17,795 nucleotides of DNA from Collinsella sp. (lineage in GTDB: Bacteria > Actinomycetota > Coriobacteriia > Coriobacteriales > Coriobacteriaceae): NCBI GenBank assembly GCA_022728415.1, contig JAIJJM010000010.1, positions 1 to 17,795 of the forward strand, given 5' to 3'. Position numbers and translations under genes: made by a program. Numbering within the stretch: the stretch's first letter is position 1; every line of letters begins with the position of its first letter. Of the stretch, positions 5,531 to 12,346 are shown piece by piece. The notes under the pieces were generated by a model. The model saw only the letters and a program-made list of their open reading frames with translations, was not told the DNA's origin and searched no databases.

Positions 5531-5721
5531 CCGAGGAGACCGCCAAGCGCATCAAGAAGAGCCAGACCGACGGTGAGCGCATGATCACGTTCGACCCCGA
5601 GGCGCGCCCTGGCGTATCCGGTCTGCTCTCCACCGCCGCGATCTGCACCGGCCGCTCCGAGGTCGAGGTCGCCGAGGCGACGCTCGCCGAGGTGCGCGAA
5701 GCCATGGGAATGGTGTACTAA
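5521..5721 (+). pseudogene. Fragment resembling tryptophanyl-tRNA synthetase
   Basis: The 66 residues from RLTAEETAKRIKKSQTDGERMITFDPEARPGV (shown as two parts: 5521-5580 and 5581-5616) continue through SGLLSTAAICTG. They match the segment after the KMSKS loop of bacterial TrpRS, where the TD-x-x-R-x-x-x-DP-x-x-RPGV-x-LL pattern is characteristic. The catalytic domain is absent and the C-terminus ends early at TAA 5719-5721. It is therefore a remnant, not a functional enzyme. It abuts the opposite-strand membrane protein fragment, marking a recombination junction. Confidence 0.5.
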
Positions 5722-5804
5722 GCCATCCGCCCCGCACGCGCGCGCGGCGACACGCGAATGGGCCATCTTCATGTGCCCGCGCTTTCGACATAGCCAAGGT
5801 CTTA

Positions 5805-5838
5805 CGAGGTGGGTGATAATAAGCCCGCCTCGTTTTTT
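5805..5838 (+). terminator. Rho-independent terminator after the TrpRS fragment
   Basis: CGAGGTGGG pairs with CCCGCCTCG (one G-U pair) around a 10-base loop and is followed by TTTTTT. It lies just upstream of the HAD gene and may be the surviving terminator of the lost synthetase gene. Confidence 0.75.
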
Positions 5839-5856
5839 CGTTGTATGGGGGACCGC

Positions 5857-6686
5857 ATGTACCGACTTATTGCCAGCGATATGGATGAGACGTTTCTCGA
5901 TGCCGACCACGTCATTCCGGCTTCCAGCCTCCGGGCACTCAAACGCATGAGGGAGCTCGGCGTGCTGTTCGTCCCTTCGAGCGGGCGATAGTATTCCTCG
6001 ATTATGGACAACTTCTCGGGGGAGGCCCACGAACTGATCGAAAACGGCTATGTGCTCTCCTACAACGGAGGCTTCATCAACCGTGTGGGAGACCCACCCC
6101 GCTCACCACCTGCGACCTTTCCAACGAATGCGCGAACACGATCTATGCAAAGGGGCTCGAACTCGGACTCTGCATGCACGTCAACGTTGCCGACGGCCAC
6201 GTGTTCGTGAATGACGCGCCCGCACGGGAGCGCGACTATCTGGAATCGATCACCGGGGTCACTCATTTTCGCGGATCCGACCATCCCGACCTCTCATTCC
6301 TCGAAGGCCGTGGCATCGTGAAGATCTTGTATGTCGACTGGGACTTCGATGCTCTGCAGGAATTGGGTCGCGAGCTCGTGCCGATGGCCGAGCGCCTCGG
6401 CGTTGAGATCACCTTCTCCTCCAAGCGCTACCTCGAGCTCATGCCCGCAGGCGTTGACAAAGGGGCGGGGCTCACACACCTTGCCGATATGCTGGGAATC
6501 CCGATGTCCGAGGTCATCGCCGTTGGCGATTCCGCAAACGACCTCTCCATGATCAAGGCGGCGGGGCTGGGTGTCGGCGTGACGAACGTCACCGACGACG
6601 TGCGGCCGTATTGCGATGTCGTCCTTGAAACGGCTGGGACCGACGGAGCGTTCTCCGAACTCGTCGAACGATTCCTCGAGCCCTAA
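5857..6686 (+). pseudogene. Cof-type HAD phosphatase, disrupted twice
   Basis: Read across the lesions this is a full-length (about 276 residue) cytosolic HAD-IIB/Cof phosphatase acting on small phosphorylated metabolites. Motif I is SDMDETFLD at the N-terminus, motif II the serine of VPSSGR, motif III the lysine of GVDKGAGL, and motif IV VGDSANDLSMIKAAG. Two lesions are visible: an amber TAG at 5989-5991 where homologues have glutamine (SGRQYSSI), and a missing base near 6094-6096 (GACCCACCCC) that moves the frame from VGDP to TPLTTCDLS. The 3' part is open from 6096 and contains an internal ATG at 6174, but the nucleophile is upstream, so no active enzyme is expected. Confidence 0.85.
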
Positions 6687-6873
6687 CGCCCACATGACTC
6701 CGTGTCTTTCCTTTTGTAACCTTCGGTTAACTTATGGAGAGGCTGTGTGCTCGTCGGTCTGCGACTTGGGTCTCAAAGAATTAGCTATAGTTAACTCAAT
6801 AAAGGCACAGGCGAATTAAAGACCTTCGACACGAACGTTGCGCCTTCCCTCCCCTCGCGCAACACCTCTTTGG

Positions 6874-6903
6874 AAAGGCGCTCCGCACATGCGGGGCGCC
6901 TTT
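6874..6903 (+). terminator. Terminator hairpin upstream of the MGMT-family gene
   Basis: AAAGGCGC (6874-6881) pairs with GCGCCTTT (6896-6903), with an inner CCGCA/TGCGG stem. It can act in either direction. The interval 6687-6873 holds only a small TAACC/GGTTA hairpin near 6716 and no gene that I can support. Confidence 0.65.
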
Positions 6904-6943
6904 CTTGACCACAATGGCGGTATCGATCGGAAGTGAGGATGGC

Positions 6944-7276
6944 ATGGCAGACCGGGACACCGACGGATTCTTCAACCGCGTATACGACATGGTGCGCCAG
7001 GTGTCCTGCGGCATGGTTGCCACGTATGGTCAGATCGCCAAGCTCGTTGATGAGCCCCGTCGAGCCCGATACGTGGGATACGCCCTGCACGTCAATCCGG
7101 AACTCGGAACCATCCCCTGCCATCGCATCGTATTCGCCGACGGACGCCTCGCGGAGGGTTTCGCCTTCGGCGGGCCCGAGGCGCAGCGCACGCTGCTCGA
7201 GGACGAAGGCGTTGCCTTCCTCACCAACGGACATGTCGACCTGCAGGCCTCTCGCTGGCCCGCGGGCCTGGTATGA
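6944..7276 (+). CDS. MGMT-family (methylated-DNA cysteine methyltransferase-like) protein
   Basis: The 110-residue protein corresponds to the DNA-binding/active-site domain only. It has a winged-helix segment (VATYGQIAKLVDEPRRARYVGYAL, about 25-48), the active-site IPCHR (57-61, nucleophile C59) and the following GFAFGGPEAQRTLLEDEGV. Because the cysteine is present rather than the W of ATL proteins, alkyl transfer from O6-alkylguanine is possible, but the N-terminal domain of Ada/Ogt is missing. The start at 6944 has GTGAGG (6933-6938) upstream; an in-frame ATG at 6905 lacks a ribosome site. It is monocistronic. Confidence 0.82.
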   Translation: MADRDTDGFFNRVYDMVRQVSCGMVATYGQIAKLVDEPRRARYVGYALHVNPELGTIPCHRIVFADGRLAEGFAFGGPEAQRTLLEDEGVAFLTNGHVDLQASRWPAGLV

Positions 7277-7277
7277 C

Positions 7278-7300
7278 AAGGGGCGCCGACAGCGCCCCTT
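7278..7300. terminator. Bidirectional hairpin between convergent genes
   Basis: AAGGGGCGC pairs perfectly with GCGCCCCTT around CGACA, directly after the MGMT stop codon. It is also positioned to end the opposite-strand membrane protein gene. The T-runs are weak on both sides. Confidence 0.6.
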
Positions 7301-7331
7301 CCCGTATTTGAATCCTTGGCAGACAACCCAA

Positions 7332-8098
7332 TCAGACGTCGTCTCGAGCGCGTCCTCTGCACGGTCGAGCGTGCTTCTGGCCTTGGCACCCTGTTTGAAC
7401 CACGAGCGCAGGTCCTCGAGCGTGCTGCCCGCTGCATACACCTTAATTTTGCGACCGCCTTTCGTGGTCACCGTGCAACGGTCGCCGCCCTCGCTATCCT
7501 CGTGCGCCGTGACCTTCTTGAGATAATCGCGGCGGAACGCCACGACGCGGGCGTTGCTGATCTCGATGAACCAATCGTCGTCGACAAGCGAGGTGCCCGT
7601 GGCACCTCGGCTCGCCATCTCCTCGGCGAAGGAGAAACCGAGTTCGCGCTCCTGTCTGCCGATCTCGTAGATACCACGGGCGGGCATGCTGAGCATGAGC
7701 AGAGGCAGGAGTCCCCCTATGAACAGGAAGAGGCATGGGACGAGCAGGAGCAGACGAGCACCGGCGTCGGTGAAAACAGCCATGAAGGCGATCACGAGCG
7801 AAAAGACGAGCGCCATGGCGTGGCCGAACCACACGAGCTCGTGGTCCCACTCACCCAGCGAGACGCCCCGCCAGACGTAGACCCCCAGCATAATCAGCTC
7901 GAACACGACCGCACAGCAGGCGATGATTGTGCGGATTGCAGCGGGCATGCGCACCGTGAAGCGATCAAGGCTGTCCGTCGCCTCACTGCGCTCGCGCGCG
8001 CCACGGCGGGCGACCCATGCAGTGAGCGGGCCGACGATGAAAACCACCATCGCCACGCGCAGGAACGATTCGAGCATGTCGCCCATATTAACCACCAT
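7332..8098 (-). CDS. Four-helix membrane protein with a cytosolic domain; 3' end uncertain
   Basis: About 255 residues look genuine. Four transmembrane segments are followed by a folded C-terminal domain (DDDWFIEISNARVVAFRRDYLKKV to LEDLRSWFKQGAKA). Transmembrane stretches include SFLRVAMVVFIVGPLTAWV, AIRTIIACCAVVFELIMLGV, FGHAMALVFSLVIAFMAVF and LLLLVPCLFLFIGGLLPLLM. The layout recalls YcxB-like proteins, but I do not assign the family. The frame has no stop near the expected end. It runs through the terminator and antisense through the MGMT gene to 6791. A TGA at 7332-7334 in a neighbouring frame would end the protein naturally after a one-base indel, so a frameshift is suspected. The start could also be 8086 or 8077. 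An extended -10 TGCTATAGT (-10 hexamer on 8125-8130, minus) lies upstream. Confidence 0.6.
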
Positions 8099-8247
8099 CC
8101 CCGTAGAAAACGTGAATTTGGGAGACTATAGCAGAGCGAAGCGATCTGCACGGCATCGTCCGGGTGTTTTCGGCATACGGCGGAAACCAGCGACAGCGGA
8201 CGTTGAGAACTCACCCGAAAGACGAGATTCGACCGAAGCGATTCTTC

Positions 8248-8276
8248 TTGACTTGGTCTCAATGTGATATCACAAT
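8248..8276 (+). promoter_or_regulatory. Promoter of the SPFH gene with a palindromic operator
   Basis: The -35 TTGACT (8248-8253) is followed after 17 bases by a weak -10 CACAAT (8271-8276). The spacer and -10 contain the perfect palindrome TGTGATATCACA (8263-8274), a good candidate binding site for a dimeric repressor. The neighbouring ribbon-helix-helix protein could be the binder, but nothing in the sequence proves it. Confidence 0.5.
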
Positions 8277-8309
8277 GTAATCAGCAGCCGCACGGACTGC
8301 TCGGGGATT

Positions 8310-8338
8310 CGCCTCCTCCCCATCGCAATCTGGAGGCG
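8310..8338 (+). other. Leader hairpin upstream of the SPFH gene
   Basis: CGCCTCC (8310-8316) pairs with GGAGGCG (8332-8338). It lies in the 110-base leader and ends about 50 bases before the start codon. Confidence 0.35.
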
Positions 8339-8387
8339 GCGCCGGGGCCGTCACGCAAACGCCGGCGCAGTCGTGAAAGGAACTCAC

Positions 8388-9419
8388 ATGAGCGTGGAAA
8401 AGCAACTCAAGGCCAAGTCGGGCTACGGCATGCTCGCCGCCGTCATCGCGGCGCTCGTCGCCATCGTCGGCCTCTTCATATGGAGCGTCGCGGGGCTAGC
8501 CGGAACGCCGGACGGCGTCGACGCGCCGGCCGCCTACGGCTGGGGCATGGGTATCAGCATCACGGCGTTCTGCTTTTGGTTCCTGCCGCTCAACGGCTTC
8601 TTCTCGCTGCAGCCCGGCCAGGCGCGCGTGTGCATCCTCTTCGGCAAGTACGTGGGTACCGTGCGTGACGAGGGCTTTTTCTGGGCGAACCCGTTCTTTA
8701 GCAAGAGCACGGGCGTGAGCGGTGCCTCCGAGGACGCCATGGCCGCAGCCGCCGCAAAGGCAAGTCTTTCCCTGAGCGCGAGCGTCAAGGCGGCGGGCAA
8801 CGCCGCCAAGGGCCTGTCCACCACCATCTCCACCCGTGTGCGCACCCTCAACGGCGAGCGCTTGAAGGTCAACGACAAGATGGGCAACCCCATCGAGATC
8901 GCAACCGTCGTGGTATGGCACGTGGCCGACACCGCCAAGGCCCTGTTCGACGTCGACGATTACCAGAGCTACGTGGCCATGCAGGCCGAGACGGCGCTGC
9001 GCCACGTGGCCAGCGTGTACGCCTACGATCATCTTGAGGACGAATCCGACGCCGCCGGCGCCATCACGCTGCGCGCCAACGTCGAGGAGGTCTCCGAGGC
9101 CCTGCGCCGCGAACTCGCCTCACGCCTGGCTCCCGCCGGCGTCGAGGTCGACGACGCCCGCCTCACGCACCTCGCCTACTCCCCCGAGATCGCCCAGGCC
9201 ATGCTGCGCCGCCAGCAGGCGGAGGCCGTCATCGCCGCGCGCAAGAAGATCGTCGAGGGCGCCGTCTCCATGGTCGACATGGCCATCAAGGAGATGGCCG
9301 GCGGCGGCACCATCGAGCTGGACGACGAGCGCAAGGCGCAGATGGCCAGCAACCTCATGGTGGTTCTCTGCGGTGAATCCGAGGCGCACCCGGTCCTGAA
9401 CGCGGGTTCTCTGTACTAA
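8388..9419 (+). CDS. SPFH (Band 7/stomatin-like) domain protein
   Basis: The 343-residue protein has two N-terminal transmembrane helices (about 13-36 and 52-70). The SPFH domain runs from about 75 to 260, including GEPI-like core segments, [46 protein letters not shown] and [20 protein letters not shown]. It ends in a C-terminal [21 protein letters not shown] roughly 45-residue alanine/serine-rich stretch (106-147) interrupts the domain after [13 protein letters not shown] proteins scaffold membrane microdomains. The start is supported by GAAAGG at 8375-8380. An Arc-like protein gene follows 81 bases later, a recurrent pairing. Confidence 0.9.
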   Translation: MSVEKQLKAKSGYGMLAAVIAALVAIVGLFIWSVAGLAGTPDGVDAPAAYGWGMGISITAFCFWFLPLNGFFSLQPGQARVCILFGKYVGTVRDEGFFWANPFFSKSTGVSGASEDAMAAAAAKASLSLSASVKAAGNAAKGLSTTISTRVRTLNGERLKVNDKMGNPIEIATVVVWHVADTAKALFDVDDYQSYVAMQAETALRHVASVYAYDHLEDESDAAGAITLRANVEEVSEALRRELASRLAPAGVEVDDARLTHLAYSPEIAQAMLRRQQAEAVIAARKKIVEGAVSMVDMAIKEMAGGGTIELDDERKAQMASNLMVVLCGESEAHPVLNAGSLY

Positions 9420-9426
9420 CCACCCA

Positions 9427-9459
9427 ACCTCAATGTAGGGACAGTCCCTAAACTGAGGT
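9427..9459 (+). repeat. 33-bp palindromic repeat, copy 1 (terminator-like)
   Basis: ACCTCA and GTAGGGAC pair with GTCCCTA and TGAGGT to form a long imperfect hairpin followed by TTTTCC. It has the same 33-base length and outer arms as 12312-12344. It probably terminates or attenuates SPFH transcription. Confidence 0.6.
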
Positions 9460-9500
9460 TTTCCAGCCACACGCATCTCAGCTCGATAAGAAAGCACGTC

Positions 9501-9692
9501 ATGGCACGCAAGCAATACCCCCTTCGCATAGACCCCGCCATATGGGAGGCCGTCCAACGCTGGGCTGACGATGAGATGCGCAGCGCCAACGGCCAGGTGG
9601 AGTGGATCTTGCGCGACGCCCTCAAGCGCGCAGGAAGACTGCCAAAGAAGGACGTGGGTTCTAAAGGCAGCGGGGAGCAGGTCCGACATTAA
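9501..9692 (+). CDS. Arc-like ribbon-helix-helix DNA-binding protein
   Basis: The 63-residue protein has the ribbon strand KQYPLRIDP (4-12) followed by two helices (AIWEAVQRWADDEMRS and NGQVEWILRDALKRAGR), the Arc/MetJ-type fold that binds DNA as a dimer of dimers. It lies directly behind the SPFH gene, separated by a terminator-like palindrome. The ribosome site is weak (AAGAAAG). It may regulate the SPFH promoter through TGTGATATCACA, which is inference. Confidence 0.8.
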   Translation: MARKQYPLRIDPAIWEAVQRWADDEMRSANGQVEWILRDALKRAGRLPKKDVGSKGSGEQVRH

Positions 9693-9719
9693 ACTGAAAA
9701 GGCATGTCATAGAGCCACC

Positions 9720-9748
9720 AGGCCCTTGGGAACACATCCCAAGGGCCT
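9720..9748 (+). terminator. Terminator of the ribbon-helix-helix gene
   Basis: The perfect 12-bp stem AGGCCCTTGGGA/TCCCAAGGGCCT has loop ACACA and is followed by TTTCCC, 28 bases after the stop codon. Confidence 0.8.
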
Positions 9749-9814
9749 TTCCCAAGCGCACATTCAAGGCGGTTGCGAGCATTGAGAATTCCAAGGTTTC
9801 ACCAGCTAGGCGCC

Positions 9815-9885
9815 GTGTATAAAGCCTTTTGGCAGCGCGATCTGACCCCTCGGGGACGCGGTATAAAGACCTTTGATGGTACGAT
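9815..9885 (+). promoter_or_regulatory. Doubled operator-like motif and promoter of the first XRE gene
   Basis: GTATAAAGCCTTTTGG (from 9817) and GTATAAAGACCTTTGATG (from 9861) are near-direct repeats 44 bases apart. The second is followed by an extended -10 TGGTACGAT (9877-9885). The first copy with its flank, GTGTATAAAGCC then TTTTGGCAGCG, resembles GTGTACAACAGATTTTGCAG at 11314 upstream of the paralogous gene. Autoregulation by the XRE protein is likely. Confidence 0.5.
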
Positions 9886-9947
9886 TTGCCCGTCAATGCC
9901 ATGGTGACTCTCGACAGGGGTCACCCCGACCCGCAAGGAGCAAGCGC

Positions 9948-10568
9948 ATGGAGCTGGGCTCGCACATCAAGGAGCATCGCACGGAACTCGGACTGTCCCA
10001 AGACGATCTGGCGGAGCGCATCTACGTGTCGCGCCAGACCATCAGCAACTGGGAGTGTGGCCGCACGTATCCTGACGTCCAGAGCCTGCTTCTGCTCTCC
10101 AACGTGTTCGGGGTGACCGTGGACTCCCTCATCAAAGGAGATATGGAAACCATGGCACAGGTGATGAACGAAGCGGTCAAGAAGTACAACGCCCTCTCCA
10201 CGGTCACGGTCGCGAGCGCGGTCGTGTTCCTGGCGCTGAGCGCGTGGGCGGCGTTCCAGTTCGAATGGGGCTGGGGCGCCCACATCGCGCCCACCGCGGC
10301 GTTCGCCGCCGTGGCGCTCGTCGTGATGCTTGTGGCTATCGTGTATATGGAGCGCATGAAGAAGCAGCACGACCTCGTCACGTACCGCGAAGTGCTGGCG
10401 TTCAGCCGCGGCGAGCAGGTCGAGCGCGACACGCTCGAGGGACGCCGCGAGCGCGAGATGAACCCCTGGGTGAAGGGGACCCGCAACGCGGTGCAGATCG
10501 TCCTCGGCGCGATCGCCGGCGGCCTGGTGGGCGTAGGCATCGGCATGCTGGCCAAGATGCTGAGCTAG
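9948..10568 (+). CDS. XRE-family regulator with a transmembrane tail (paralogue 1)
   Basis: The 206-residue protein has an N-terminal HTH of the Cro/C1 type (about 5-60) with the recognition helix SRQTISNWECGRTYPDVQSL. Three transmembrane helices follow (about 84-104, 111-135 and the C-terminal VQIVLGAIAGGLVGVGIGML). It is therefore a membrane-attached DNA-binding protein. The start is set by AAGGAG at 9936-9941. It has the same length and layout as the gene at 11426 and shares YVSRQTISNWE and TYPDVQSLL with it. The signal it senses is unknown. Confidence 0.88.
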   Translation: MELGSHIKEHRTELGLSQDDLAERIYVSRQTISNWECGRTYPDVQSLLLLSNVFGVTVDSLIKGDMETMAQVMNEAVKKYNALSTVTVASAVVFLALSAWAAFQFEWGWGAHIAPTAAFAAVALVVMLVAIVYMERMKKQHDLVTYREVLAFSRGEQVERDTLEGRREREMNPWVKGTRNAVQIVLGAIAGGLVGVGIGMLAKMLS

Positions 10569-10604
10569 GTAGATCTGCAGACCGAACGGCCTTTCGCCGA
10601 CACG

Positions 10605-10644
10605 ATCGCCCCCATTCCCGCCCCCGTGGCAGAATGGGGGCGAT
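10605..10644. terminator. Long GC-rich hairpin between genes
   Basis: ATCGCCCCCATTC (10605-10617) pairs perfectly with GAATGGGGGCGAT (10632-10644). It follows the XRE gene and ends 8 bases before the ribosome site of the next gene. There is no strong T-run. Confidence 0.55.
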
Positions 10645-10662
10645 TCTCGTTGAGGAGGCCCC

Positions 10663-11007
10663 ATGAACGCAACCGCGCGCACATCGCTCATCGCCGCAGC
10701 CGCCATCGCCGCCGCATGTTGGGCGGTCCCCGCCTTCCTGGTCGGCGCCGTCCCGCCCGATGCGGGGATGTTCGCCATGATGGCACTCCTCTACGCCCTC
10801 CTCCCAATCACCGCGGTCGCCCTCGGCATGCTCGCCACGGGCTCCGCGCGAACGCTCTTCTGGTTGCCCGCAGCGCTCGGGACCGCCTTCGTCCTCCTGT
10901 TTCCCCTCGCGGTCGAGGGCAGCCAGGACATCGCGTTCTATGGCATCGCCTACGCCGCCATGGCCCTGCGCGTCAGCATGGCCAAGCGGTGTCGCCCACC
11001 ACGTTGA
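10663..11007 (+). CDS. Small four-helix membrane protein, hypothetical
   Basis: The 114-residue protein is almost entirely hydrophobic: SLIAAAAIAAACWAVPAFLV, MFAMMALLYALLPITAVALG, LFWLPAALGTAFVLLFPLAV and a final weaker helix, then a basic end (AKRCRPPR). A strong ribosome site GAGGAGG (10651-10657) supports the start. It sits between two XRE-membrane proteins and may be part of the same regulatory cluster. I do not recognise a family. Confidence 0.7.
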   Translation: MNATARTSLIAAAAIAAACWAVPAFLVGAVPPDAGMFAMMALLYALLPITAVALGMLATGSARTLFWLPAALGTAFVLLFPLAVEGSQDIAFYGIAYAAMALRVSMAKRCRPPR

Positions 11008-11040
11008 ACCAGATGCCCATAAAGGGCCGTACGGGTCCGG

Positions 11041-11181
11041 CGCTTTCGATACGCCTTACGAATCTTCGGTACACCTATTGAGTCTTCGGTGCGCCTACCA
11101 GATCTTCGGTGCACCTATGAACCATTTTCCATTCGGTTTATCGTTCTCAGGTGCACCGAAGTTTTCAAAGTGCACCGAAGA
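11041..11181 (+). repeat. Array of four 20-bp direct repeats followed by two inverted copies
   Basis: Units at 11041, 11061, 11081 and 11101 have an exact 20-base period around the core TCTTCGGTGCACCTAT; the first is degenerate. Inverted copies AGGTGCACCGAAG (11149-11161) and AAGTGCACCGAAG (11168-11180) follow. The last direct copy and the first inverted copy can pair over 13 bp. The 20-base period cannot be read as an in-frame repeat. No gene is visible from 11008 to 11425. Confidence 0.75.
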
Positions 11182-11315
11182 TGAAATGAGACGCGCATTG
11201 GGCTCCCAACGCTTCAAAGAGCTCGGCGCGTATCGAGCCAATCAAAGAGGCCCGCACATAGTGCACACATCACTCCAATAACATCACGATTGATGAATCT
11301 CCCAGCTCACAAGCG

Positions 11316-11373
11316 TGTACAACAGATTTTGCAGCGGGCGGTGAGGTGTTCCGCGTAAGATGTACAACAGATT
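11316..11373 (+). promoter_or_regulatory. Doubled motif upstream of the second XRE gene
   Basis: TGTACAACAGATT occurs exactly at 11316-11328 and 11361-11373, 45 bases apart. The layout matches the 44-base spaced pair upstream of the first XRE gene. The second copy lies 53 bases before the start codon, a natural place for an operator. Confidence 0.55.
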
Positions 11374-11425
11374 CGATAGCGCGCGGCGTGATCGCGGGAC
11401 GCTTCTTCACGACCGGGAGGTGACG

Positions 11426-12046
11426 ATGGACATCAGCAACCAGATCAAAACGCGGCGCGAGGCGATGGGCCTCTCGCAAGAGCAACTTGCCGAGAAACTC
11501 TATGTATCACGTCAGACGATCAGCAACTGGGAGCGGGACAAGACGTATCCGGATGTCCAGAGCCTGCTCATGTTGAGCGTCCTGTTCGACACCTCCATAG
11601 ACACGCTCGTGAAGGGAGACGTGACCGTTATGGAAGAGGCTGTTGAGAGGGATCGCAAGCGCATGGGAACGCGGATGCTGAGGCTGGCCGTGCTGATGCT
11701 CGCGCTGCTCGTATTGACTTTTGCCCTATTATTCTCACCTGCGTTTGACTGGATGCGGGGGTATTGGGGCGTGGAGATCGCCGCCATAGTAACGCTCATC
11801 CCCGCAATAGGCGCCCTTGTTTTGAGTAACACCATAGAGAACATCAAGCAGGAGAACGACTTGGCCACCTATAAGGAGATCCTCGCCTTCATGAACGGCG
11901 AGGCGGAGATCGAGCGCGATCCTCGGGCCCTCCCCCGCCGCGGCTGGGCAGCGAAGCATCGTCATGCCTACAACGCGCTGACAATTCTCGCCGGCGGCGT
12001 CATCGGCGCGGCAATCGGCTACATCATTTGGGGGTTGCTGAACTAA
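11426..12046 (+). CDS. XRE-family regulator with a transmembrane tail (paralogue 2)
   Basis: The 206-residue protein has the HTH (about 5-60) with YVSRQTISNWERDKTYPDV, then three transmembrane helices (about 85-106, 116-137 and the C-terminal AYNALTILAGGVIGAAIGYI). Near the middle it shares ENDLATYKEILAFMNGE with HDLVTYREVLAFSRGE of paralogue 1, so the whole protein, not just the HTH, is duplicated. The start is set by GGGAGGTGA (11415-11423). It is probably autoregulated through the doubled motif upstream. Confidence 0.88.
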   Translation: MDISNQIKTRREAMGLSQEQLAEKLYVSRQTISNWERDKTYPDVQSLLMLSVLFDTSIDTLVKGDVTVMEEAVERDRKRMGTRMLRLAVLMLALLVLTFALLFSPAFDWMRGYWGVEIAAIVTLIPAIGALVLSNTIENIKQENDLATYKEILAFMNGEAEIERDPRALPRRGWAAKHRHAYNALTILAGGVIGAAIGYIIWGLLN

Positions 12047-12076
12047 CCAGCCTGCCGGCGGGCCAGGCATCCGTCG

Positions 12077-12216
12077 ATTGCCTATGGCTTCTCCGAAATT
12101 ACCTATGGGCTCTTGCGGTATCCCCGCGACTCCCCCGAAATGTCTATGGGCCCCTTGCAATTGCCTATGTTTTCAGCCGATTCAAGGAGCCCAATCGGAA
12201 GGAAGTCATAGGCAAT
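12077..12216 (+). repeat. Array of about five 21-bp direct repeats closed by an inverted copy
   Basis: Copies of ATTGCCTATGG start at 12077, 12098 (ATTACCTATGGG), 12119 (degenerate), 12140 (ATGTCTATGGG) and 12160. The inverted copy CATAGGCAAT is at 12207-12216 and pairs with the last direct copy over 10 bp; CCGATT (12177-12182) and AATCGG (12193-12198) pair inside. The architecture matches the array at 11041, although the sequence is unrelated. No gene is visible from 12047 to 12346. Confidence 0.7.
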
Positions 12217-12309
12217 CTTCCGGACGTTAATGCTGGGCCTCAGAATAAGAGCTGCGCAAACCCGTGGCTCTCAATCTAAGACCTGAAGCGGAATCCTAGA
12301 AGCACCCTT

Positions 12310-12346
12310 GGACCTCAATTTAGCACCTATCCCTAAATTGAGGTCC
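12310..12346 (-). repeat. 33-bp palindromic repeat, copy 2, acting as terminator of the XRE gene
   Basis: GGACCTCAATTTA pairs perfectly with TAAATTGAGGTCC over 13 bp. The core 12312-12344 has the same length and outer arms as 9427-9459. It begins directly after the stop codon of the minus-strand XRE gene. Confidence 0.65.

Noticed and set aside
7316..8131. A 271-codon + strand frame
   Set aside because: It is antisense to the membrane protein with real transmembrane segments and is hydrophilic and histidine/glutamate-rich like other shadows.
10940..11281. A 113-codon frame over the first array
   Set aside because: It begins out of frame inside the membrane protein gene and crosses the 20-base repeats, whose period breaks any coding repeat.
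11041..12216. The two repeat arrays as CRISPR
   Set aside because: Units are 20-21 bases end to end without spacers, include inverted copies, and no cas gene is near.
12028..12279. An 83-codon frame over the second array
   Set aside because: It starts inside the XRE gene in another frame and its content follows the repeat period; there is no ribosome site.
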